From: Scedosporium boydii
Lineage: Eukaryota > Ascomycota > Sordariomycetes > Microascales > Microascaceae
DNA length: 60,578 nt
Assembly: GCA_002221725.1 (NCBI GenBank)
Contig: NJFT01000239.1
Location: 1 to 60,578 of the forward strand
Direction of reading: 5' to 3'
Part shown: piece by piece, positions 36,339 to 48,756 of the stretch
Numbering within the stretch: the stretch's first letter is position 1
Layout: every line of letters starts with the position of its first letter
The notes under the pieces: model-generated
Databases searched by the model: none
What the model saw: only the letters and a program-made list of their open reading frames with translations
Told to the model about the DNA's origin: nothing
Program-made: the position numbers and the translations under genes

Positions 36339-39300
36339 ATGCAGGCTGAGCCCCGAGCCGCAACGAAACAAGCCGGCTCTGGACAAGGCTCCGCATCACA
36401 GAGTGATGTGGCGGCCGGCGTCCCGCTATTAAGATCGCTTCTTTCTGCCTCCAAGCGGAACGACAGAGGAAAGAAGAATGTGAAAGTGGCGGAGAACCGT
36501 ACGAACGAAAAGCCCTCGCCCGCGCCGGTAGGCGGAAGACGAAAGATTCACGATAACAGTCCTCCCACAAGCACGCGAATTGGACAACAAGACAAAGTGG
36601 CAACAAAAGCCACGAAATCGACAGATCCCGCGGAATCTATGAACGCCCTACGGCGTTCGGCCAACGTCGGAGCGTATGAGAACGGGACGGACCAGCTAAA
36701 CCAGGGCAGTGCAGCTGGTAGTAGCAGTAAGACCGCAGCTAGACCGCAGCCTACTGAGCCCCGGAAGTTGAAGGTAGATCCTAACAGCGCCGGCTCCTCC
36801 TCTCGGGCCCAAGAGCAAGCTCAACAGCCGGATCCGCCTACTGAACAACCCAAGCGAAGGCAGTCACAGGGGCAAAACAACCACAACCCCAAGGAACACC
36901 CGCATCAGGCGGACGAATTCGAGAAAATTTCAGCTCTCATGGCGCTTCTCCGACGATACGATACCCCACAGGGACGCCGCGTGGATATCCAAGTTAAGGA
37001 CGTCAACTTCCCCGACCTAGTAAAGAGCAAATATAGGGGCTTTAATGACCAACTTCTCCTTGACATTCCCAAGAAGGGGTCCCTTTTTGCGCAAGCTTTT
37101 CATCCTTCGATGGCCATTTTTTGGACTTGTGCCATAGGAAAACCGTCCAATGATCCAAATGGACAGCCCGAATATTACGTCTGCTTCTCCGGGCTTGAAA
37201 ATAGGGACAACATAGATAAGCTCCGCGCCATCCTCAACACGAGGACTTATAAGAAGTACTACAAGGGCGTGTTTCGGCTTTGCTACAAGCCGGACAAGCT
37301 TGTTGTAACGGCCTCCTCGAGGCATGTGCGTGTGCCGGCAAGCCCGACTCCACTGCAGACTCTGTGCGGATCCTTGGTGGAGGATCGCGATGATGACAGG
37401 AAACTTCAGGTTTGCACCATCGGCGGCCTTGTCATGCTTAACGGGCATTATTACGCGATAACTGCCGGCCACAAGCCCCAAGATGGCGAAGATGGCGAAG
37501 ACGGCAATGCTGCGGAGACAGCAAGCCTCGAGGGCATACTGAGGAGAATCTTGGAAAATGATGAAATGGATGACGACGTTGAACCGGGACTCGAGCTTCC
37601 AGCATCACCAGAGAAACCTCGTTTCGGGCCAGTTGACGAGGCGTTTCTAGATTCCGAAGCCACCATGCATCACGTCGAGAGAGACGACATGTTCGTTGAC
37701 AGGGAGTTGGATATCACCGGAGCTCACTGGTCACTCATGAGATTAAAGAGCTTAGATGATGCTCTTCCCAACTTCGTGCCTTTCACCAACAGTTTACGGC
37801 CGACAGGAGCGGAAGATATCAGCGAAACCCACCGTGTGAAATACATACACACGATTGCGACATATCCCAGGCCTCAGGAGGTTGTCGTTATTTCCGGGAC
37901 CGGCGGCCTTATACGAGCCACAATGTCAACGAATACAGGCAATTTGTTCCTTTCTGGGAAGGTCGTTGAAGTTTGGTGTCTCACATTTCCTCGGGTTGAT
38001 AGCCCCGGTATGTCCTGTCCCATCATCTTCCTGGAAATCATACTAATACGACAGGTCGATAGGTCTTCGGCAAGGAGATTCTGGGTCGTGGGTTGTTGAT
38101 CCGAAGGAGGGCTTGGTTTTCGGGCACATCATTGCAGCGGCCGACGAGACGGCATTTGTTCTCCCTTTCACAGCCGTGATAGACGAGGCTCGGCGATTGA
38201 AAGTCGGAAGCATTACTCTACCAAGCATCTTTCGATCCCTAGCCGACTTGTCATGTCGGTTAGCATCTAAACGAATGAGATTGCCCTGGACTGGAGAGTG
38301 GCAAGAGGAGGAAAAGGCTAGGGCATTGGCTGCCGATGCCGTTTCTCGACAGGTGCTTGAGCAGGCCCGTGGGCATCCTGGTGTCAATATCCTCCGCGAA
38401 CACGTCGCATCTATACGAAGGATCGACGGAGGGATGGATATCCTCATATCAATGATCATGGAATACGGGTCGGATCTATTTTCCCAGTCAGTGTCGGGGC
38501 TTCGGGAGAGAGCGCGATCAGGCGTCTTTGGGCCACCCCCCGAGAGCATCTCAGTCCTGAGACTTTTATTCGGTTCCGCTCGCACGCGAACCGCATCTCT
38601 GGCCCCGCAAAAGTATAGGGAGGCTGCGTCTTCTCCGAAACCTCTTGAAGGGCAGGAGCTGAGGGGAGTCTTGAGGGTTCGGCAACATATCGCCTCGGTT
38701 CCCGGAAATTCGTCGACTGAGTTGGAAGAAGCCATGGAATCGTGGAGGAAGAGCCTGAGGGAATTACCGTTCCGACGCCGCCATGCATCTGGCTTGTCTT
38801 CGAGACCTACTGCCAAGCCTAATTTATTCTATCGGCCGAAACTACCACATCGGTTAGGCTCCGAATTGGGCGGGGATGCCGACGCCGATGCCGACGACGA
38901 CATCGAAGCCGCCAGTGTTGATGCACCTAGCTACAACCCCGAAGAAGATATCCACGCTGTCATATTCGATGGCAATGGCAACCAGGTCCTTGAAGTTGAT
39001 CGAGTACCCGTTGAGAGACTCCTCGATGGTGGCTACCTCGAACGAGATAACCCTAGAGGAGCGGCGGGCTTCCGTCTTATATGCCTACCCGCAAACAACA
39101 TGGACGTGAGTCGACTCGTCGAGTTTGTTCCCCAGCCTCGTTTGATCATGATTGGTTCCCATTTTCAGTCGCTAACTCGTACAACCTTCACTCCATAGTG
39201 GATTGAAGTAAGTAGGCTGTCCTGAAAACGAATCTACTTGATGACGACTTAGCCACGAATACTTACTTGAATACCACACTTTCAGCGACTCTTCCCACAT

Positions 39301-41844
39301 GTGACAGATGAAATATCTCCTACTATTCTTAACGAATGGCTTTGGAGGGGCCGGATTGAGGGCGAAGCACTATCACGCAGCATCAAACCATTTTGCGCGG
39401 TCTCGAGCGCAGGTGCGTCGGTTTAGAGAAGAAAAAAAAATATTAGCAAAGGATTGACGCTGACGCTTAGTGCTCGGGGTAGAACTTCCGGACGGCGATG
39501 AGGACGGCCGGCTTCCCGACCTCGCTCTTGCTGTGAGTGAAATGCAGTCTATCGAACTAGTCTCCGCGCATACTGGACCGATAGTCGTTCATCACTATCG
39601 AATTACGGGAATGGTATAGGCTAACACTTCTACGCGTAGATTCCGTACATGGCCTGGGAGCCTTTTGAGGAGGCCAAACGAGAAATGAGACTGAAAGTCG
39701 AGGTAGACATGAAACACCAGAGACGGTGTGCTGCCCGGCGAGCGGAGGAGCGACAGCATATGAGGCGAGAACGTTCCCGTATTTACGGAGACCGTGTGGG
39801 TCCTGGAGATCATATGGGGCTTCATGAAGAGCCTTCACTCGAGCGAATATGGTCCATGGCAGGCCTGAAAAAAGAGCATCGGTCAACGACCTCGGCCGGG
39901 GCGCTGGGAAGGGTTTTTCTGAGCGCTGCCCGTCTTGCCCTTGACATATCGTCTTTTCCACAGAAAGTACTGACAGAGAAGTATCTACATCACGAAGAAT
40001 CCCTCCATCCTAGACGCTCGCTAGAGGAAGCCTACCACGGCACTCCCTTTCACTCTTCTAGTGTTCAAATCCGTTCAGCAGCAGCAGCTAACGCCCTGCC
40101 GCCCGAATGTCGGGCCAATGAGCCATACCCCAGAGGTGCTATCCTCGTCGACCAACTTTGGCTGTGGATACTAGGCGGTCACACCGTGGTTGCTTGCTTT
40201 TCCGGCTTGCCCGGTTTTCTCGGTTCAGATGAACAGCCTTCTATTCTCAGAGAAGTAGAAAGGAGACTGTTGACGGAAAATGTCGCCTCGGCCATCGATG
40301 CGGCCCTGACCGTTGTCGAGGAATGCGGCAACTTTAACTCAAAGGGTCACAAACTGGCAGTTAATGCTAAGCAGGCCTTTCAGCAAGAAACCCGTCATTT
40401 GGTGGGTGGTCTTCCCTTCCCTTCCCTCCAAGCAAGAAGCTGAACACCCAGACTAACCTTTAGCTATTCTGTAGGAAGAGCATTGGTCCCGACTGGAACA
40501 AGCTGTGCCTTTACCACCCGCCCATTTACGGTCCTATGTGCCGAAGGATTGGTCTCAGGTTTTTTCACATCTAGAAAAGCAGGTGGCTTCTTTGCAGTCC
40601 GAAATTGCTCGAGTCTTGTCGGTCTGGCGACAGCACAAGATTGTCATGGAAGACTTCATAGACGAGTTGAGCCGTTACCGTAGCGTCCTTGCACTCAGAA
40701 AAAGAGAAAATCGGCGGCGGCATATGTTTCAAAAGGATAAAAGACCCGTACGGTCTGATACGTCGAATTGGGACCCAGAAATTGAGGGTGAGCTTTTGTG
40801 AGATGTCTTGCTTTTCAAGAGTCGGGTGCTAATATAATAGAAGACTTGCCAGCGGAGCTACGTCGAGAGTCTTCGCCACACGACATCTCGGGACAATCCG
40901 AACAGAGCGCGTCTGAATGGGGCCCCGACTCTTTGCGGGGGCAAAGCCTGCAAGAATATGCCTGTGGATCAAGATTTGAGCTCTCTCGTCGAGACGATGC
41001 CGAAGACGAGCGTATCTTCGAGGCTCTTTCGCAGGACTGCCTGGTTTTACTGAGAAAGGTATAGTTTTAATTTGGCGCGCTTTCCAGAAGTCTTATGGGC
41101 TAGTTTTTATTTTTCCATGTTGATACTAAGACCTCATGTTCGCTGGGCAGATTCAACGTCGGCGGGATGTCGAACTTTCCGAAGCGAGGATGCGGGTGTC
41201 GAACCGCCTGGCCGCGAGGCAAATCCAGCTGCAGTCAGCTCTTGCCTTCCTGTCTGCACTATTGGTATGCGATTTGCCTCGTTTTTCTCCTCCTCTTTCC
41301 TTACCGCGGTGACAACGGCTGACTTGATATCGTAGCTACCCTTTCTGATTATAGACGGCGGCTATATCACCTGTATGTTATCCCCGCCCCTTCATCCTAC
41401 CAGTTTCTATCCAAGGCATGGATGCCACACCCGGCCCGCAAAGCTAACGACGTCTGTTCCCCTGAGCTTGTAGATGCTGTTGCTGGTGGAGTAGCCTTGA
41501 TTGCTACTGCCTCCCTTCTGTACCGCCTCCCTTCCGTTTATGCTAGCCCATCTCGTCGCGTGAGCGGATTCCTGGAGGACCACCTGAAATCTCTTTGGAG
41601 AGGAGAGCAGACGGTCACAGATCGAGTGGTGGAACGGGCAACTAGGCAGTCATCTCGGCTCCGAAAGTCTTCATCTAAGTTCCCGCGTCACCCAGAAATC
41701 GACAAAAGGACAAAGTCACAGCTGGATCTAGATGAAATACGACTCTACAGCACTGCGGGGCCACTACCAGAGGAGTATCAAAAAGGTTGCCTGAGAAAGC
41801 GTGAGCGCCGTGTGCGTGATGTGGAAAAGGGGGGAAAGGTGTAA
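36339..41844 (+). CDS. Trypsin-like peptidase / CorA-like membrane fusion protein
   Basis: Eleven exons: 36339-38007, 38063-39105, 39199-39207, 39286-39412, 39471-39532, 39640-40401, 40475-40787, 40841-41058, 41151-41264, 41336-41372 and 41474-41844. All introns are GT-AG and the phases agree, giving 1574 residues. Residues 1-190 look disordered. About 195-345 is a conserved-looking fungal domain (PEYYVCFSGLENRDNIDKLR, then GVFRLCYKPDKL). About 350-620 is trypsin-like: AITAGH with H378, and RQGDSGSWVVD with S563, built across the first splice. FRLICLPANNMDWIERLFPH leads into a CorA-like part. It includes IPYMAWEPFEE (971), HPRRSLEEAYH, ILVDQLWLWIL (1138), a coiled coil and two adjacent membrane helices at about 1430-1475, then a basic tail. 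No GMN motif is seen between the helices. Probably a membrane-bound protease-like protein. Transport activity is doubtful. Confidence 0.85.
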
Positions 41845-43448
41845 AGCCAGCCGTACTTCATATTAATGCCAAATCTGGGTTAATTCCTTCGCATTCATTC
41901 AATACAGAGCCTCAATCAGAGTGCCCCCATGAAGTAGAGAGTGTGAGCCTACCACCAACACCCACTGCAACCATATTCATCCCCGAATGGCAAAGACGGT
42001 CAACTCGAAAAGTGTCCTATACAAGAAGATGTCGATCGATGCCGTAGATTGTAGTTCAATTTAAGCTTCTTTCTCGAGATACGCAGTGTAGCACTAGTGA
42101 TAGAGTTTAGCTTAGTAGAAGCTAAACTGGTTTGGGACTTGGGATTTAGGACTGGTTAGAGTCCTGCGCCTCGGATTCGGTCTCATTCTCGGTGGCACTG
42201 AGTAGCAATTGGCGAATTGTTCAATTGATTGATTGATGCCGGTTGCAACGAATGTCCGAATGTCCTCGATGATTGATGTTGGAGTCTGCCTCTCCTCTCA
42301 ATGCCCCTGTTCAGGTCAGTTTCCAACGGTATTCTTTGTCGAGTCTTGCTTATATCGAGTACGTGAATTACCTCGCTAGAGGTGTCACTTGAATTGAAAT
42401 ATGAAATATTGATCCAATGGCTGTAGCCGAGCCTAATTCCGCATTGGCTGACTGGGACTTCTGCCGACTGCGACGGTCCGGGAGGCACAGCAGCAGTGCG
42501 CCGACTGGAGTAGAGGAAGGAGCGAGAGAAAAGAGCAACTTGCAACTTTGCCAAGACCTCGAATTAGCCGCCAACCTTTATGCTGTTTTAGTTCGTACCT
42601 TCGTACTTTTTGTCATTTTGATCTTGATTGAATCTTGATCGCCATGTCCAGCTCTTCTCCATCTCCAAGTCTGAGCTGCCATCGCTCTCAAGCCTCCCCC
42701 ATTGGCCCTCTTGATCTCGATCAAGCTTCGACGGCTTCTGCATCACGGCCGGACTGCCAACATTGAATAACTATTGATATAATTCTCTCCTTTTTAATTT
42801 TTAATTGTTCACTCCTACTTTTCATATCAATCTGTCCAAGGCCCAGACGGATCCGTTGATCTCTTCGCATCTCTTCTCACGTGTCCTCCTGCTCCTTGCT
42901 CCCTCTGCTCCTCTCATCCTCGCCCACTCTCCAATCCTTCAATCCTTCAAGACTTCAATACTCTGGATCAATCCATCCCTGTCGCGCTTCCCACCTCCCG
43001 GGCTCTCCAGCTTCCCGCCCAATCCCGCCTAATTGAAAAACCAAGCTTCAGAACCCGGCAATTGTTCCCTCTTCTTATGCACGAGCGGAAGGAACCGAAT
43101 GACCGACAGAGTGGCCACATCTACAAAGCACCGCGCTTCATCCTTCTCTCATCTCGGGGCTTTTTCTAGAAGTTTTCCTTCCGAGCTGGATCTCTCACGC
43201 CCCCATTCCCGGTCCTAATCGAGACTCTGGTTAGTTGACCAATCCTAAAGAAGTTTGAAAGAGCAACAAAGTATACGAGATTTGGGGCGTCCTTGATATC
43301 CTCCATCCTCCATGTCTTCACAACCGACACTCGTGCTTAGATCCAGGTAGCCACCGCCCCTGGGCCCGCTGGCCCGCCCTCCTCTCTCTTTCTCCTCTTT
43401 CTCCCTCTCTCACTCACCCACCCACTCACTTACCTCTCTCTCCCCGTC
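41845..43448. other. Intergenic; possible lost exon, right repeat, GH47 promoter
   Basis: From 41912 to 42048 a coding-looking frame ends in TAG (see findings). The right tRNA-like repeat follows. From about 42780 the plus strand is strongly C/T-rich, with CTCT tracts at 43380-43445 immediately before the mannosidase start, as expected for a fungal leader. No separate gene is supported. Confidence 0.55.
42097..42173 (+). repeat. Right copy of tRNA-like flanking repeat (R2)
   Basis: A 9-bp hairpin (42105-42113 with 42119-42127) resembles a D arm and contains an A-box-like TAGCTTAGTAGA. A 6-bp hairpin (42148-42153 with 42160-42165) resembles a T arm. The B-box-like GGTTAGAGTCC lies at 42154-42164, close to the GGTTCGANTCC consensus. 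No matching acceptor stem is visible. Confidence 0.6.
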
Positions 43449-45376
<1,928 letters not shown>

Positions 45377-46031
45377 AGAAAAATCGAAACTGCGATTGAT
45401 GCATTTTGGAGCGTAGCGATTTGCTTACGGACTTGGCGTTCTTCCTTTTTCTTCTCCCTTGGGAAAGATGGCGTGAAGAGTTTTGGTTTGCCTGTTTTCT
45501 TTATGGGACTCGGGTTGTCTTTTAAAGTCATCATCGTAACAGATATCACGTTTATGGTTCCTAGGATATTTCGATACAATAGATCAATATTCTCTTTACT
45601 TTCAGACAGCCTCCCAAGAGAGCTCTATTCACCTTCATCTTCCCCAGTGCAGTGAGCTATTCATGTATATTTTCCATCACATTCCATCAAAAATGCACAC
45701 CCTCACTAGAAGAGCAAAACGAAAGGGGGGAGGGATTCCGTAGATGTATTGGGACCGAAAAAGAAAAGGACTTGGCTCCCCATTTATAAAAGCAAAAGAA
45801 AAAAAAAAAAATTCCCAGCCCAGAGTGCCGTTTTCCCCTTAAGGGTATAAAGGTATCAAGTTCTTAAAAAAAGGAAAAGAAAAAAAAAAAAAAAAAAAAA
45901 AGAAGAAAACTATCCGATTCTCATCCACCCTGATGGTCTCCTTCTCTCACACATTTTCTAATTCGCCATCAACTCTTCTCTCGTCCGTTTTAAATCTCAC
46001 TCTTACATTCTCTATCTCGCTCGTCTCATTT
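45377..46031. other. Convergent 3' intergenic region with long A tracts
   Basis: It lies between the ends of the GH47 gene (plus) and the DUF3716 gene (minus). A runs occur at 45799-45810 and 45880-45901 (with a few other purines between). Shared terminator function is possible. No gene is seen. Confidence 0.6.
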
Positions 46032-48756
46032 TTACTCGTTCTCATCGTTACCGACCCAAAGCCCGGTGAGCTGCTGGGAATGCTCGCCGAGCTCATTCCA
46101 CATTTTCTCAAGGTTCGACACGCTATATCTTCCAGTTAGAATACACCAAAGAAGGGAAAAGGAAAAAAAAAAAAAAAAAAAAAAAAGAAGGAAAAGGGGC
46201 AAGATGCCCAAAAACTCACCTCTCGGCTACCGAAATCGCAATCCCCTTCTCCCGACATGAAGCTAACAACCGCCTCTTTGTCCTCTCCCTCTTAAACCAC
46301 GTCATAACCTCCCCTTTCACGTACCCCTCCGTGCCCTCCCCGCCCTCGGGAACCGTCAACTTGACGTGGATCTTCAAGCTATCAGGGTGATGCGTGATGG
46401 CGATGATCTCGTCGAGGAACACGCCAAAGTTGAACGGCGGCTCGTACCGCACCCAGTCAGGTGGGTTCGTCCTCTGCAGGAGGTGCAGCTCCCACGTCCC
46501 TAGGTCCTCGTAGTCCTGGATGAAGTGCCAGTATTGCGTGCCCTCGAGGGGCGTCGTGTGCTGTCGCGTGCGCACCTGCCGGACTTTGTAGTCGTCGTTA
46601 TCGACCGAGTCGCCGCAGAGAGAGTCTGTGTCCGTGAACCCTTCGTAGGCGAATTCGTCTTCCGCCGTCGCTGTTTGCTGCTTTTCTTCTTTTCGGTCTT
46701 GTTCCTTTCCCTCCCCACCCTCTGCGGTTGGCGCTGCTTCAGTCAAGGCGTCAAGTTGTTGTTGCTGCTTTACCTGCGGCTGATGCAGGGGAGTTGCTAT
46801 TTTCGGACGCTTCGATGGACGGCCTGTTCCGCCAGACGATGCATTAGCGGAAGTGCCACCGCTTTCCCTACGTCTCTGCCTGTCAAGTCTCGAGCCGGGG
46901 CTCTTACTACGGGGACCCTCGCCCGCCTTCGCCCCGGACGGCCGCCCAATATTTCCAAACCCGCTGAGAGCCCTCAGCGCCTGAAGCTTCGGATCGCGAT
47001 AAAAATCCTTCAGCGTCTTCGTCAAGCTGAACTGGTCCCCCTCTGCGAGCATAATCTCGTAGAAGCGCTGCCTCATCCACTCTGCGGGAGTCACCTTGAT
47101 CTTAAACTTCTCGAGCTCCCCCAGAGTAGCCGCCAGCCGGAAGAGCGTATCGTACGTAATGATGCCGGGCGTCATCCACTTCTTCGCTACGAATTGGTAC
47201 GGATGGAACGAGCCGTTTTCGAGAAACTCTAGAATCGTGTAACCTCGCTTGACTTGCCGGCCGAGGAGGAACTTGTTATTGGACTTGGTCCCGCTGACAT
47301 CGCTCAGACAGGCCTCGTGCTTCTCCTTGTAGCCGGCGAGAATAGTCTTCGCGGTCGTAACGGGATCTTTCCACACCGGATCCCAATACGGATGGTTTTG
47401 GTCAATCTTCTCGACGGGAACGCCGGCCATGAGCTCGGGCTCGGTATACACGGTGCCGTTGTCACGGAGGGCGAGAGGCGGGTTGACCAGCAGCTCGCGT
47501 TCGGCAGGGTCGATGTCGGAGATGTTCGCAGATCCCGCGGGCGATTTCGCGCGGGCTTCGACATTGTCATCTAAGGTGGCAGCCCGCTCTGAGCGTGGCG
47601 GCGCTGGAGCGATCGGCCGATGGGATGATGCCGTCGTCTCGGGCGCGCTGGTGGGATCAGTAGGGGCGGGCTGCGGCTCGCGAGAGGTTGATGGTTTGTC
47701 ATCGGTGGCAGTCTTCTGAGACGAAATTGGAGCCTTTTTCAATATCAAGGGTTGTCGGCCGTCTACGTCGCTATTGCGGCGGAAACCAGACATCGCCGCC
47801 GAGGCTGTTATACTCGAAGGCGGAGGTGCGTCTGTCATTTCGACGTCTGCGGTTGCTGCCGTCTCCTGGCTGTCGGGAATCACGAAGATTGGGTGGCAGC
47901 CTTGCCTAGCCCATTCGCAGTTCCCGCACCTCCCAAACAGCTCACCACGGACTTTGATGCACTCGGCAAACGGGCCAGTCGACTTGGCGCAAGTGGTGCA
48001 AGGAGGAGTCTGGATCTCGCCGACGGCTTGGACCATGAACGCGACCCATTTAGAAGGCTTTGTACCGTGGAGCTCGTTATAAATGGGGTCCAAGTTTACA
48101 GCATTGAACTTTCGTCCGGCTCGAATAGAAACGTCTCTCTTGATGGGGAGGTCCAGTAAGATGTCGACAACGGGTGTGCCCACGGGCACTTTCTTGATGT
48201 TTCCGATGAGGCGCCCATCCGAATGATATACAGAAGCGCCCGTCAGATCGTTATCGCCGTCCACAATAACTCGCTCCTCCTTCTCTCCAGGTACAACAGC
48301 CATCTTCGGCCCGAGGTTCCGGAGTTGCGTTATCAGATCAACATCCAGCGATCCCTCATCGCGGTTATTCTTGAAATGCTCCTGCATGTCATAGTAGGCT
48401 TTCCTCCGGCTCGTAGCCAGCTTTGCAAGCGTGACCTTGTAGTCTTCCGTAAGCTTTTCAAGACTCTCGTTGTGCAGTACGACACGAGCGTTGACGGACT
48501 CCAGCTTTCGCTCAAGCGCCACCTTCTCCCGCAGCGCCTCCTCGAGCTTGACGGAGATTTGGGCCTTTGTCGCCTCATAATCGTACTCTAAGCGGTCATC
48601 CTCTTCACTCTGCTTAACTTTAAGGTCATCAAAGAATCTCGCCTCCAGGTCTTCAAAATCACGCCTCTCACCATCACGCGCCCTCGGCGAGACAGCCCTC
48701 GGACTCATGCTTGAATCGTCGGTGGTAGTCGCGGAAGTAGATGTGGAATGAGGCAT
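46032..48756 (-). CDS. DUF3716-type zinc-finger-like protein, coiled coil
   Basis: Two exons, 48756-46220 and 46122-46032, code for 875 residues. The first exon would run into a TGA at 46216, but the stop overlaps an ideal donor (AGAG/GTGAGT). A TTCTAAC branch site and ATATAG acceptor follow across a poly-T run, giving the C-terminal SVSNLEKMWNELGEHSQQ. Residues about 30-140 form a charged coiled coil. A cysteine-rich module lies at C253, C256, C266, C277, C280 and C287, matching the fungal DUF3716 pattern of a putative metal site. Low-complexity Ser/Pro/Ala linkers separate further conserved-looking blocks, including GTQYWHFIQDYEDLGTWELH near the C-terminus. A PSKRPKI patch may be a nuclear signal. 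The start is the ATG at 48756; the frame upstream has no ATG. Function is unknown; a nuclear role is plausible. Confidence 0.86.
46160..46184 (+). repeat. Poly-A run (poly-T in the DUF3716 intron)
   Basis: The run lies inside the proposed last intron of the DUF3716 gene, between donor and branch site, where it reads as poly-T in the transcript. It may help acceptor choice or be slippage-prone. Confidence 0.8.

Noticed and set aside
34289..41844. NLR-type immune receptor at the divergent pair
   Set aside because: No Walker A/B or NACHT/NB-ARC motifs and no repeat ligand-binding region are seen in either protein.
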